Source of the DNA: Jonesia quinghaiensis DSM 15701
GTDB lineage: Bacteria; Actinomycetota; Actinomycetes; Actinomycetales; Cellulomonadaceae
Assembly (NCBI RefSeq): GCF_000423205.1
Contig: NZ_KE383990.1
Coordinates: forward strand, 1,230 to 65,229
Direction of reading: 5' to 3'
DNA: 64,000 bases
Shown here: piece by piece, positions 8,924-19,384 of the stretch
Layout of the letters: every line of letters starts with the position of its first letter
How positions within the stretch are numbered: position 1 is the stretch's first letter
Program-made: the position numbers and the translations under genes
Notes under the pieces: generated by a model
The model's database searches: none
The model's input: only the letters and a program-made list of their open reading frames with translations
Told to the model about the DNA's origin: nothing

Positions 8924-10529
8924 CCTCCGAGATCGCCTCCACACCCTAGCGGGAGCGGCGATCCTTATCTCGGTTATCACTCTTGCCTCACGGCTTTTGG
9001 GGTTTGGCCGGTGGATTGCTCAAGCGTCCTGGGTGGGTACAGGAGGGGTTGCTGAACCGTATGCGGCAGCTAACTTGCTTCCCAATGTCCTTTTTGAGGT
9101 AGTGGCTGGCGGGGCCCTTGCCAGCGTGGTTATCCCTCTGCTCACTGGTGCTATCGACACAGCTGACAAGAAACGGGTGCAAGAACTTACCTCTGCGTTA
9201 TTGACATGGACGCTGGTTGCACTCGTCCCTCTCGCTGTAGTGGTCGTTGTTGCTGCCCGTCCTCTTTTGGCGCTCACGTCAGATCTTGCCGGTTCACCTT
9301 TTGAAGACACAGCTGTCTTCTTTCTCAGAGTGTTCGCCATCCAAATCCCTCTCTATGGGGTGGGTATCGTTGCTGGTGGTGTCCTTCAAGCTCATAAACG
9401 GTTCTTCTGGCCAGCATTCGCACCGATGGTTTCCTCTCTCGTTGTGATGGTTGCTTACTTCTTGTTCGATCGTTTTTCAGCTGGACAGCACGCTGATCCG
9501 AACGCGTTGTCAGCGCATGCGTTAGGGGTGCTTGCTTGGGGGACTACCGCTGGGGTAGCGGCGATGGCTAGTGCCATGGTTGGCCCAATGCTGTCTCTGC
9601 GCATGTCATTGCGACCGCGAATGAGTTTCCCTCCTGGGGTTGCGCGCCGAGCGCGAGCCTTGGCATTTGCTGGCGTTGGGGCTCTCGTAGCACAGCAACT
9701 CACAACAGTTGTGGTGATGAAGGTAGCAACAACTGTCGGTGATTCCACTACACTGAACGTGTTTCAGTACGGTCAAGCCGTCTACTTCCTCCCTTACGCA
9801 GTCCTTGTGGTTCCCCTTGCAACAAGTGCTTTCCCTCGGATCACAGGGCTGGCGCAATCAGGAGATGACGTTGGGCTGAGGTCATTGGTGTCATCGACCT
9901 CGCGTATGGTGGTTGTCATTTCTTGCGCGGGAATCGCAGCATTGGCTGCGGGGAGTTTAGCGGTTGAGCGATTTTTCGACTCGTTCACCAAAGGAGGGGT
10001 GCCGGGAATGGCATACCTTCTGGTAACAATTGCACCCAGTTTGCTTGGCCTGGCTGCAATATTCCACCTATCACGCGTTTTGTACGCCAGGGATAACGGG
10101 CGTGCGGCTGTTGCAGCCACCGCAACAGGCTGGGCTATTGTGACACTGGTGATGGTTGCTGGGGTTATGTGGCCGGGCGTCGATCATTCGCCAAATAATG
10201 TTCTGGCAATTATCGGCTTTTCCCACAGCGTCGGTCTCAGCGTTGCGGCTGTGCTTCTCGCCATTGCAGTGGCGCGGGAGTGTGGCAAAAGGTCACTTGC
10301 TGGGGTTGTCAGGGCACTGGTCACTGGCCTTATTGGTGCAACCGTTGGTGGAGGGGCTGGACTAGCTGTGAGTTTTGCCTTGTTAGACCCTGGGGCCTCA
10401 ACAATGGTGAGTGTTTTGGTTGGACTTCTAGCAGGTTTCATAGCCCTAGTAACAGTTGGCCTTGCCGTGGCGATCATTGATCGTCATGATGTGCAAAGGC
10501 TCGTGCGTGGAAGGGGTAAGGTCACGTGA
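8913..10529 (+). CDS. MurJ/MviN-like lipid-linked oligosaccharide flippase
   Basis: A 538-aa polytopic protein with about 14 hydrophobic segments. The N-terminal signature ITLASRLLGFGRW and the NLLPNVLFEVVAGGALASVVIPLL region are characteristic of MurJ (MviN), the MOP-superfamily flippase of lipid II. The GTG start overlaps the PNPT gene by 11 bp and the stop overlaps the GT4 gene by 4 bp. In actinobacteria the canonical murJ usually lies near sigM-trxB-parAB, so this copy may be a second flippase dedicated to another undecaprenyl-linked glycan; that is inference. It lacks the long cytoplasmic pseudokinase tail of mycobacterial MviN. Confidence 0.85.
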   Translation: MSSSLRDRLHTLAGAAILISVITLASRLLGFGRWIAQASWVGTGGVAEPYAAANLLPNVLFEVVAGGALASVVIPLLTGAIDTADKKRVQELTSALLTWTLVALVPLAVVVVVAARPLLALTSDLAGSPFEDTAVFFLRVFAIQIPLYGVGIVAGGVLQAHKRFFWPAFAPMVSSLVVMVAYFLFDRFSAGQHADPNALSAHALGVLAWGTTAGVAAMASAMVGPMLSLRMSLRPRMSFPPGVARRARALAFAGVGALVAQQLTTVVVMKVATTVGDSTTLNVFQYGQAVYFLPYAVLVVPLATSAFPRITGLAQSGDDVGLRSLVSSTSRMVVVISCAGIAALAAGSLAVERFFDSFTKGGVPGMAYLLVTIAPSLLGLAAIFHLSRVLYARDNGRAAVAATATGWAIVTLVMVAGVMWPGVDHSPNNVLAIIGFSHSVGLSVAAVLLAIAVARECGKRSLAGVVRALVTGLIGATVGGGAGLAVSFALLDPGASTMVSVLVGLLAGFIALVTVGLAVAIIDRHDVQRLVRGRGKVT

Positions 10530-11602
10530 GAATTGTTCAGTTACTGGGTTCTAGTGCTGGGGGAGTAGCACGCCACGTACATCAGATCACAGGTGGGTTG
10601 GTGGCACAGGGCAATGACGTCCTGGTTGCTTGCCCAAGTGGGCTAGAAAGCCAGTTCTCTGAGTACCGTCACACCCCGGTAGAGATCACTGATCGCCCAC
10701 GAGGCGCTGACCTTGTAGCGATCTCTCACATAAGACGCCTCGCTGACGGGACAGACATCATTCACGCACATGGGTTGCGTGCTGGGGCGCTCGCAGCGTT
10801 GGCATTGTGCATGAACCGGCGAGTCCGGCTCGTGGTGACACTCCATAATCTGCCAGTGGGGTCTCGCGCTGTGCGTGGGGTCTCTCGGGTCTTGGAAAGC
10901 ATTGTTGCGCGGAGAGCCGATGCCGTGTTGGGGGTGTCCTTAGATATCGTTGCAAGGATGGCTGAGCGTGGTGCACGAGACCCACAACGTGCTCTTGTTC
11001 CAGCGCCACCTATGGCAGGTGCCGCCTCAACACATCACATCGAGGCTGCAGCGCAGTTGCGCGCCGAGTTCTCTATTGCTGATGATTGCCCAGTGCTGGT
11101 CACCGTGGCCCGGCTCGCACCACAAAAAGGGCTCGACACCCTGGTCAGTGCAGCTGAGCACCTCGTTGCTCAAGGCGCGCATGTGCGTTGGTTGGTTGTA
11201 GGAGATGGGCCATTACACAGGAGTACACAAGATAGCGTGACTGCCGCGGAAGTGCCGGTGACGATGGTGGGGCGACGCAGCGATGTCTCGACGTTCTTTT
11301 TAGGTGCCGATGTCGTGGTGCAAACTCCCGTGTGGGAAGGCCAACCGATTGCTATCCAAGAGGCATTGCGGCTTGGTGCAGCTATTGTGTCGACCAACGC
11401 TGGCGGTACCGCAGAAGTCACCGACGATGCTGCCGCGCTAGTCCCTGTAGGAGATGGTGCTGCGGTGGCATCTGAGGTGGCGCGCCTCTTGGGGGATCCT
11501 CAGGCGGTGGAAGAATTGAGGCAGCGGGCACGAGAGCGTTCTGCACAGTTGCCTACTTTGTGTGATGTCACAGACCAACTTCTCGCCGTGTACTGCGCTT
11601 GA
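10526..11602 (+). CDS. Family 4 glycosyltransferase
   Basis: A 358-aa GT-B fold glycosyltransferase. The N-terminal half carries LLGSSAGGVARHVHQITGGL, a typical acceptor-domain start. The donor domain begins at TVARLAPQKGLDTLV near residue 190 and contains GDGPL, PVWEGQPIAIQEAL (the E-x7-E type motif) and STNAGGTAEV. No membrane segment is present, so it probably works at the cytosolic face. It is the last gene of the PNPT-MurJ-GT4 cassette and would extend a lipid-linked sugar before flipping; donor and acceptor are unknown. A 98-bp gap separates it from pyrG. Confidence 0.85.
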   Translation: MRIVQLLGSSAGGVARHVHQITGGLVAQGNDVLVACPSGLESQFSEYRHTPVEITDRPRGADLVAISHIRRLADGTDIIHAHGLRAGALAALALCMNRRVRLVVTLHNLPVGSRAVRGVSRVLESIVARRADAVLGVSLDIVARMAERGARDPQRALVPAPPMAGAASTHHIEAAAQLRAEFSIADDCPVLVTVARLAPQKGLDTLVSAAEHLVAQGAHVRWLVVGDGPLHRSTQDSVTAAEVPVTMVGRRSDVSTFFLGADVVVQTPVWEGQPIAIQEALRLGAAIVSTNAGGTAEVTDDAAALVPVGDGAAVASEVARLLGDPQAVEELRQRARERSAQLPTLCDVTDQLLAVYCA

Positions 11603-11664
11603 CTTGTTGATTCGTCGGACAGTCTGAGGTGGGGACTGGAACCACCGTCGTGAACATCACCTGA

Positions 11665-13386
<1,722 letters not shown>

Positions 13387-13403
13387 TTCGACACTTCTTC
13401 CCT

Positions 13404-13428
13404 GGGGCGGCACATCGTGTGCCGCCCC
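13404..13428 (+). terminator. GC-rich hairpin between pyrG and the NUDIX gene
   Basis: The arms GGGGCGGCACA (13404-13414) and TGTGCCGCCCC (13418-13428) pair perfectly over a 3-nt loop, 17 bp after the pyrG stop. The following sequence is AACCCTTTC rather than a T-run, so termination may be partial. Confidence 0.55.
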
Positions 13429-13456
13429 AACCCTTTCACCACACAGTGAGGTTCTT

Positions 13457-14086
13457 GTGATTGCTGACAGCATTGATCCACGTCCAGTACAACGCCGTGA
13501 GCAACTGAAAAAGGGAAAGATCTTTGACCTCATTCGCGAGGACGTGGACCTTGGTGAAGCGGGTGTTGTCACTCGTGACTACATTGACCACCCCGGGGCC
13601 GTAGCCATTATTGCGTTGAATGACGCGGACGAGGTGCTCCTCTTGCGCCAGTACAGGCACCCCGTTCGCTCATTTCTCTGGGAGCCACCGGCAGGATTGC
13701 TTGATATAGCGGGAGAAGACGCACAAGTCGCTGCTGCCCGCGAACTCCACGAGGAAGCGGACCTCATAGCAGACCACTGGTCTGTTCTCACCGACTACTA
13801 CACGACCCCTGGTGGGAACAACGAAGCAATTAGAGTGTTCCTTGCACGTGGCCTCCGTGATGTCCCTGACGACGAACGTCACGCACGTGTCGATGAAGAA
13901 GTTGGCATGGAAAACCTCTGGGTTCCTCTCGACGATGCCGTGAATCTTGCACTGACCGGGAAGCTGCACAACCCCTCGGCTGTCGTTGGGATACTCGCCG
14001 CTCATGCTGCACGGTCCGCACAATGGAGCACACTGCGTCCCGCTACGACGCCATGGCCTGAACGACGCTCGGCGCCGCTAACTTAG
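13457..14086 (+). CDS. NUDIX hydrolase, ADP-ribose pyrophosphatase-like
   Basis: A 209-aa NUDIX protein that likely cleaves ADP-ribose or a related nucleoside diphosphate sugar. The NUDIX box reads GLLDIAGEDAQVAAARELHE followed by EADL, with the REL.EE metal-binding core intact. It carries one extra residue before the first Glu and Asp in place of the usual Gly near the end; the extra residue is also typical of the Rv1700 group. The start is GTG 13457, preceded by GTGAGG. It follows pyrG as in M. tuberculosis. The next gene expected from that order (a xerD-type recombinase) is absent and replaced by the cellulase gene. Confidence 0.88.
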   Translation: MIADSIDPRPVQRREQLKKGKIFDLIREDVDLGEAGVVTRDYIDHPGAVAIIALNDADEVLLLRQYRHPVRSFLWEPPAGLLDIAGEDAQVAAARELHEEADLIADHWSVLTDYYTTPGGNNEAIRVFLARGLRDVPDDERHARVDEEVGMENLWVPLDDAVNLALTGKLHNPSAVVGILAAHAARSAQWSTLRPATTPWPERRSAPLT

Positions 14087-14247
14087 GAGCGGTTCACGGT
14101 CCTCAATGACACCAAAAACCTACGCGCATCAGGAATCACCCAGCAACGATCAGTGACCTAAACGGTTAAGTAATCGAGCGCACAAGAACCTCACTGGCAT
14201 GGTGGCATCACCGCAACGATGCGGAACACCGACAGGAAGGTTCACTG

Positions 14248-16740
14248 ATGGACAGATCGACCAGGCGCAAAGCGCCATGGGCGTGGTTCGCGGCGATCGG
14301 TGCGACATCCCTCATCGCAGGGTTCGCCGTACCAACTGCCACAGCAGCCACCTCTGTGCAACCGGCCATGGACATCGTACAAACAGACGAAGCAACCAGC
14401 GAATACGACCAACGCTTCCTGGAACTGTATGAACAAATCCATGACCCGGAAAACGGCTACTTTAGCCCACAAGGAATCCCATACCACGCTGTCGAAACCC
14501 TCATGGTAGAAGCGCCCGACTATGGGCACGAAACAACATCAGAAGCGTACAGCTTCTGGATCTGGATGGAAGCTGTTTACGGGCGGGTTACCGGGGACTG
14601 GGAACCCCTCAACCACGCGTGGGAAACCATGGAAACCTACATGATCCCCCAGCAGGAGGACCAGCCCACAAACTCCTTCTACAACCCCAACTCGCCCGCA
14701 ACCTACGCAGCCGAGTACAACCACCCCTCGAACTACCCGTCACCACTTAACCCCGGAGTATCTGTAGGCCGCGACCCCATCGGCGCAGAACTACGCCAAA
14801 CCTACGGAACCTCAGACATCTACGGGATGCACTGGCTCGCTGACGTCGACAACATTTACGGCTTCGGGGCTGCCCCAGGGCCAGGTTGCACACTAGGGCC
14901 AGATCATGAAGGTGTCTCTCTGATCAACACCTTCCAACGAGGGCCACAAGAATCAGTGTGGGAAACCGTCCCACAACCCAGTTGCGAAGAGTTTAAGTTT
15001 GGCGGTCCCAACGGATTCCTCGACCTCTTCACCGGAGACTCCAGCTACGCCAAGCAATGGAAGTACACCAACGCCCCTGACGCCGACGCTCGTGCCATTG
15101 ATGGTATCTACTGGGCAAAAAAATGGGCTGAAGAGCAAGGTAAAGGCGACGAAATCGCTGCGACCGTAGACAACGCCTCGAAAATGGGGGACTACCTGCG
15201 CTACGCGATGTTCGACAAGTACTTCAAAACTGTTGGGTGTAACTCAACAAATTGTGCAACAAACAATAACCGTGAAGGCGCGCACTACCTCCTGTCCTGG
15301 TACTACGCCTGGGGTGGGGCAACAGACGCGAACGCTGGATGGGCATGGAGAATAGGTTCCAGTCACGCACACTTCGGCTACCAAAACCCCATGGCAGCCT
15401 GGGTGCTCTCCACTGATGAAGACCTCATTCCATCGTCCCCCTCTGCGCAAAATGACTGGTCACAGTCACTTGACCGCCAACTTGAGTTCTACCAGTGGTT
15501 GCAGTCCTCAGACGGCGGAATTGCAGGAGGCGCAACGAACTCCTGGAACGGAGCCTATGACGCCAAACCAGCGAACGTGTCAACGTTCTACGGGATGGGT
15601 TACACCGAAGCACCTGTCTACCATGACCCGCCATCGAACGAATGGTTTGGTATGCAGGTGTGGTCCCTGGAACGTGTTGCGCAGTTGCTCCACGAAAGCG
15701 ACGATGCACGGGCCAAGAAAGTACTCGACAAGTGGGTACCTTGGGCTCTAGAAAACACCAACTTCACCGATGACGAGAATTGGTCAATCCCCTCCAGTCT
15801 CACGTGGACGGGACAGCCAGACACTTGGAATCCAAGTAACCCTGGCTCCAACGAAAATCTCACGGTTGAGGTTTCAGGTCATGGCCAAGACGTTGGTGTC
15901 GCCGCGGCATATGCTCGAACCCTCATGTACTACGCAGCTGCAACAGGTGACGAAGCGGCACAAGAAGGAGCTAAAAAACTCCTCGACTACATGTGGGAAT
16001 ACCACCGAGACGACCTCGGAATTGCTACCCCAGAAATCCGAGAAGACTACAAACGCTTCGACGATGTCTACACACCAGGCGGCGACGGCATCTACATTCC
16101 GCAAGGGTGGAGTGGCACCATGCCTAACGGGGACAAGATCGAACCCGGCGTCTCCTTCCTTGATATTCGATCGTTCTACCTAGACGACCCAGATTGGCCG
16201 AAAGTCCAGGCATACCTTGACGGTGGCGAAGCGCCAGAATTCACGTATCACCGGTTCTGGGCTCAAACCGCAATTGCAACAGCGCTCGCAGACTACGAGC
16301 TCTTGTTCAACACTGACGGGACTGATCCTGGTGATGGAACTGATCCTGGTGACGGGACTGATCCTGGTGATGGAACTGATCCTGGTGACGGGACTGATCC
16401 TGGTGATGGAACTGATCCTGGACCATCAACGTGCGAGGTAACGTACTCCACCAACGATTGGAACAGCGGTTTCACCGCGACCGTGAAAATTAAGAACACC
16501 TCTGACCAACCTATCAACGGGTGGGCATTGGAGTTCGCTTTCCCAGCAGGGCAAGCAATCACGAACCTGTGGTCAGCCACCAACGAATCCTCCGGCTCAA
16601 ACATCCGAATCAGTAACGCGGGATGGAATGGCAGCATCGCGCCAGGTGCCACCGTAGAGTTCGGGTTCAACGGTTCCCATTCTGGGAACAACCCAGCGCC
16701 AGCAGCATTTGAGCTGAATGGCTCCGACTGCGCCTCCTAG
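14248..16740 (+). CDS. Secreted GH48 cellobiohydrolase with C-terminal CBM2
   Basis: An 830-aa secreted exocellulase (processive, reducing-end cellobiohydrolase family). The signal peptide has RSTRRK, then a hydrophobic core and an ATATA-type cleavage region around residues 30-36. The GH48 catalytic domain occupies about 50-690 ([20 protein letters not shown] and [15 protein letters not shown] segments are typical). A linker of five TDPGDG repeats plus TDPGPS spans 692-727. A family 2 cellulose-binding module follows (about 729-828) with its two terminal cysteines Cys729 and Cys828 and surface Trp residues. The Shine-Dalgarno AGGAAGG precedes ATG 14248. It stands alone: no other glycosidase is nearby, and I saw no CebR-like operator in the 161-bp upstream gap. 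A strong terminator follows. Confidence 0.95.
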   Translation: MDRSTRRKAPWAWFAAIGATSLIAGFAVPTATAATSVQPAMDIVQTDEATSEYDQRFLELYEQIHDPENGYFSPQGIPYHAVETLMVEAPDYGHETTSEAYSFWIWMEAVYGRVTGDWEPLNHAWETMETYMIPQQEDQPTNSFYNPNSPATYAAEYNHPSNYPSPLNPGVSVGRDPIGAELRQTYGTSDIYGMHWLADVDNIYGFGAAPGPGCTLGPDHEGVSLINTFQRGPQESVWETVPQPSCEEFKFGGPNGFLDLFTGDSSYAKQWKYTNAPDADARAIDGIYWAKKWAEEQGKGDEIAATVDNASKMGDYLRYAMFDKYFKTVGCNSTNCATNNNREGAHYLLSWYYAWGGATDANAGWAWRIGSSHAHFGYQNPMAAWVLSTDEDLIPSSPSAQNDWSQSLDRQLEFYQWLQSSDGGIAGGATNSWNGAYDAKPANVSTFYGMGYTEAPVYHDPPSNEWFGMQVWSLERVAQLLHESDDARAKKVLDKWVPWALENTNFTDDENWSIPSSLTWTGQPDTWNPSNPGSNENLTVEVSGHGQDVGVAAAYARTLMYYAAATGDEAAQEGAKKLLDYMWEYHRDDLGIATPEIREDYKRFDDVYTPGGDGIYIPQGWSGTMPNGDKIEPGVSFLDIRSFYLDDPDWPKVQAYLDGGEAPEFTYHRFWAQTAIATALADYELLFNTDGTDPGDGTDPGDGTDPGDGTDPGDGTDPGDGTDPGPSTCEVTYSTNDWNSGFTATVKIKNTSDQPINGWALEFAFPAGQAITNLWSATNESSGSNIRISNAGWNGSIAPGATVEFGFNGSHSGNNPAPAAFELNGSDCAS
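16321..16422 (+). repeat. In-frame tandem repeat encoding the Thr-Asp-Pro-Gly linker
   Basis: Five 18-bp units encode TDPGDG, followed by a partial sixth. Units alternate between GATGGA and GACGGG endings, so the effective period is 36 bp. That pattern suggests expansion by duplication of a two-unit block. Confidence 0.9.
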
Positions 16741-16789
16741 CCTAGGAGTGCATCGTTGGTGCGTGTTCTCACACACCAATTGTTAACGC

Positions 16790-16829
16790 AATGATGCCGG
16801 TCCTCCACAATTGGAGGACCGGCATCATT
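16790..16829. terminator. Bidirectional terminator between the cellulase gene and ctaA
   Basis: An 18-bp perfect stem (16790-16807 with 16812-16829, beginning AATGATGCCGGTCC) has a 4-nt loop. It lies in the convergent gap between the GH48 stop (16740) and the ctaA stop (16842). The A/T-rich ends of the stem allow use in both directions. Confidence 0.85.
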
Positions 16830-16841
16830 ACGTGCTTCAGG

Positions 16842-17825
16842 TTATGCAGCGGTTGCTGGTGCTGCGCCTGGTATACGAATGGGCTTGGGGGTGGTGAAGA
16901 ACAACCCCAAACGAACAGAGACCACTGTCAGCACTCCAGCGAGTAGCATGTGTGCGGCAACGGCGGCAACGGGTAAACCATAGAAGGTTTGGAAGTACCC
17001 TATTCCACCCTGGATAAGAGTGATGGCCACGACGATCAACCATGCGTGAGTCTGTTGGGGTGCCATGACGTGTCTGTGGCGTGCAATCCCATAACCAATG
17101 AGTGCGAGTAGCGCAACATACACCCAGACACTGAGGGCGTGGAATCGGGCAATCGCCATAGGATCAAAAGCGAAACGGTAGCCGACCTCAGCGTCACCAG
17201 AATGCGGACCTGAACCAGTGGTGATGACACCAAGAATAACCACAGGAATCAGAACGATTTGGACAGCCCAAACAGTTTTTATGAGCCATCCGGGAATCTT
17301 GGCAGCGCCTGGTCGAGGCTGATCACTGACGTAGTACTGCACCATCGCTGATATCGCGATGATGACAATCGAAATGAAGAAGTGTGAGCCAACCACCGCT
17401 GGGTGTAGGTCAACGAGCACGGTGATGCCACCGAGCACCGCCTGAATGGCTGTGCCCACTAGCGGTAGCGCCGCAAGGCGACGAACCCACACCGGGCGTG
17501 TTCTGTCGAACGTGACAGACAGGACAAGCAAAATAGCCACAACCACAAGAACGCCAGTGAGCGTGCGGTTTCCAAACTCAATGAACGGGTGGAAACTTGT
17601 CGCCTCATGGAAGCGTGGCGTGAACTCACCGGGCTCACACATTGGCCATGTTGAGCAGCCTAGACCTGAACCGGTGAGACGGACCAGTCCACCGGTAAGC
17701 ACAATGCCCACCTGCACAATGACGTTGGCAATGGCGAAACCGTTTGCGTATCGGTGAAACCATTGAGTGCGTTGACGGGCTATCGGGTTGGCGGGGGCGT
17801 TAGGAGACTGGGGCATCGTTGTCAC
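16842..17825 (-). CDS. ctaA: Heme A synthase (COX15/CtaA)
   Basis: A 327-aa polytopic inner-membrane protein, about 8 helices, that oxidises heme O to heme A for the aa3-type cytochrome oxidase. Typical motifs are LTGGLVRLTGSGLGCSTWPMC near the N-terminus, with the paired-cysteine loop, and FIEFGNRTLTG and VHPAVVGSHF-like heme-ligand histidines (HFHPF and VGSHFFIS here). Its start overlaps the stop of the upstream YczE-like gene by 4 bp, so it is the third or fourth cistron of the ABC operon. In M. tuberculosis a COX15 homologue sits in the same place beside the suf-linked ABC genes. Confidence 0.9.
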   Translation of the reverse strand: MTTMPQSPNAPANPIARQRTQWFHRYANGFAIANVIVQVGIVLTGGLVRLTGSGLGCSTWPMCEPGEFTPRFHEATSFHPFIEFGNRTLTGVLVVVAILLVLSVTFDRTRPVWVRRLAALPLVGTAIQAVLGGITVLVDLHPAVVGSHFFISIVIIAISAMVQYYVSDQPRPGAAKIPGWLIKTVWAVQIVLIPVVILGVITTGSGPHSGDAEVGYRFAFDPMAIARFHALSVWVYVALLALIGYGIARHRHVMAPQQTHAWLIVVAITLIQGGIGYFQTFYGLPVAAVAAHMLLAGVLTVVSVRLGLFFTTPKPIRIPGAAPATAA

Positions 17826-18604
17826 TCCTCAACGGTAGCGGCGGCTGGTGGGTCAGATAAGGGGCGAAAGGTACTGTGTTCCTCATCCGAAGGGGGGATT
17901 GGAGCAGCAGCAAGTGAGTCAGCTGCGGCGAGGTCAGCGCCGAGCCACGGCATGGCGATACGGTCAATGAAGAGTTGCACGAGTGGGCCCGTGCCTAACG
18001 CCATGATCAAGGTCCCAACCCCGACAATCGCGGCGACGTTTTCTCCCGCCGCAAAGTATGCAACTCCACCGATCACCACGGCGAGTGTGTCAGTTGCAAT
18101 ACGGCAGATCCGGAAGCTCACACGGTTCCCTGTTGCTGTGGATACGATGCGTGCTAACGCATCGTATGGACCCACACCGAGCCGTGCAGTCATGTACAGG
18201 GCAACACCCAAGCAAGCGAGCAGAACTGCCGCGATGAGCAGGGAGATACGCGCAGGCAGTGACTCAGGGTGAGCAAACAGTGTTGTTTGAGCTAGGGCAT
18301 CGATGACCGCGATAACTCCCGTGGAGATATAACCAACGAGCACCATATTGAACAACGAACCGATGCCAATGTAGTGGCGACCGGTAAAAAAGACGACAGC
18401 GAGCAGCATGATGTTGAAGCCCACCTGATAAGTAGCGAAGTCCAACCCGAGAAACTGGGAGACCCCTAGGTTCATTGCAGTGAAGGGGTCGGTGCCAAGT
18501 TCTGCGAGCCGAAAAAATCCGACAGCTATCCCAATAAGGAAAACGCCAAGCATCATGGCGATAAGGCGCCTACGCGAGGGCAGGGTGGGGCGGGTGCGTT
18601 GCAT
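17822..18604 (-). CDS. YczE/YitT-like integral membrane protein
   Basis: A 260-aa membrane protein with five to six helices. The opening RLIAMMLGVFLIGIAVGFFR and LGTDPFTAMNLGVSQFLGL, followed by TYQVGFNIMLL, is the pattern of the YczE/YyaS/YitT family. The family has no firmly assigned biochemical function. It lies between the ABC permease and ctaA, overlapping ctaA by 4 bp. I do not expect it in this position from the mycobacterial order, so it looks like an insertion into an otherwise conserved cluster. The long plus-strand reading frame opposite it is a shadow. Confidence 0.78.
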   Translation of the reverse strand: MQRTRPTLPSRRRLIAMMLGVFLIGIAVGFFRLAELGTDPFTAMNLGVSQFLGLDFATYQVGFNIMLLAVVFFTGRHYIGIGSLFNMVLVGYISTGVIAVIDALAQTTLFAHPESLPARISLLIAAVLLACLGVALYMTARLGVGPYDALARIVSTATGNRVSFRICRIATDTLAVVIGGVAYFAAGENVAAIVGVGTLIMALGTGPLVQLFIDRIAMPWLGADLAAADSLAAAPIPPSDEEHSTFRPLSDPPAAATVEE

Positions 18605-18610
18605 GTGGTG

Positions 18611-19384
18611 TTAGCTCCAAGTGAACAATTTTCGGGCGCCCCATCCCAAGGCCGCACTCCAGCCGATGAGGACAACAATAGACCAGGGAGGGATATACCC
18701 TTCCATGAATGCTCCTCGCAATGCTTCACCGAGCGCCCCAGAGGGGAGTAAGAGTGCAAGTTGTTCGAGGGGGCCAGGGAGTTGGCTGGCGGGGGCAAGG
18801 ATGCCGCCACCAACAAGAAGTGCCACAAGAATAATGTTGGCTAGTGCTAGGACTGCTTCAGCGCGCATCGTGCCGGCAAGAAGTTGAGCAAGAGCAGTAA
18901 ATGATGCTGTTCCGAGCACAGTGGCTGGAATGAGCAGGAGGAGCCCTGCAGTATCTGGGCGCCACCCAAGAATGGCTGCGGTGATGCCGATAAGAACCAA
19001 CTGGATGAGCACAATGAGCGTTACGCCAATGATTTTCCCGGCGAGTAGACCACTTTTACCGAGCGGTGTAGTGGCGAGGTAACGCAATACTCCATTGCGG
19101 CGGTCAAATGCGGTGGCGATGGCTTGAGACGTGAAGGCTGAACTCATAATGGCCAGCGCCATGACCCCGGGAGTCAGAAAGTCCAAGGTGGTGTGGCTGC
19201 CGGTGTCGAGGTCAACCACATCTGTTGTGGTGAGGAGAAGGAGAACGCCCAAGGGAAGCAGGATAGTGACCATCAACTGTTCGCCGTTGCGGAGGATTGC
19301 AGCGATTTCAAATTTGGCTTGCGCCCAGATTCGGGCAGATTGGGTGGCTGCGGTTGACGTTCCCTGGGGGAGTGGCGTGGTCAT
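18611..19384 (-). CDS. ABC-2 type transporter permease
   Basis: A 257-aa membrane component of an ABC exporter with six hydrophobic segments. The central FLTPGVMALAIMSSAFTSQAIA and YLATTPLGKSGLLAGKI are typical of ABC-2 (drug or polymer export) permeases. Its ATG overlaps the TGA of the ATPase gene upstream (ATGA), so the two subunits are coupled. The pair corresponds to the Rv1457c/Rv1458c exporter that lies divergent to sufR in mycobacteria. The substrate is unknown; a link to heme or cytochrome assembly is only suggested by ctaA. Confidence 0.87.
   Translation of the reverse strand: MTTPLPQGTSTAATQSARIWAQAKFEIAAILRNGEQLMVTILLPLGVLLLLTTTDVVDLDTGSHTTLDFLTPGVMALAIMSSAFTSQAIATAFDRRNGVLRYLATTPLGKSGLLAGKIIGVTLIVLIQLVLIGITAAILGWRPDTAGLLLLIPATVLGTASFTALAQLLAGTMRAEAVLALANIILVALLVGGGILAPASQLPGPLEQLALLLPSGALGEALRGAFMEGYIPPWSIVVLIGWSAALGWGARKLFTWS

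Noticed and set aside
14087-14247. A CebR/LacI-type operator before the cellulase gene
   Set aside because: I looked for TGGGAGCGCTCCCA-like palindromes and found no convincing match.
17754-18272. A 172-aa plus-strand frame opposite the YczE-like gene
   Set aside because: The minus-strand protein is a clear membrane family with coupled start and stop; the opposite frame is low-complexity and has no motif.
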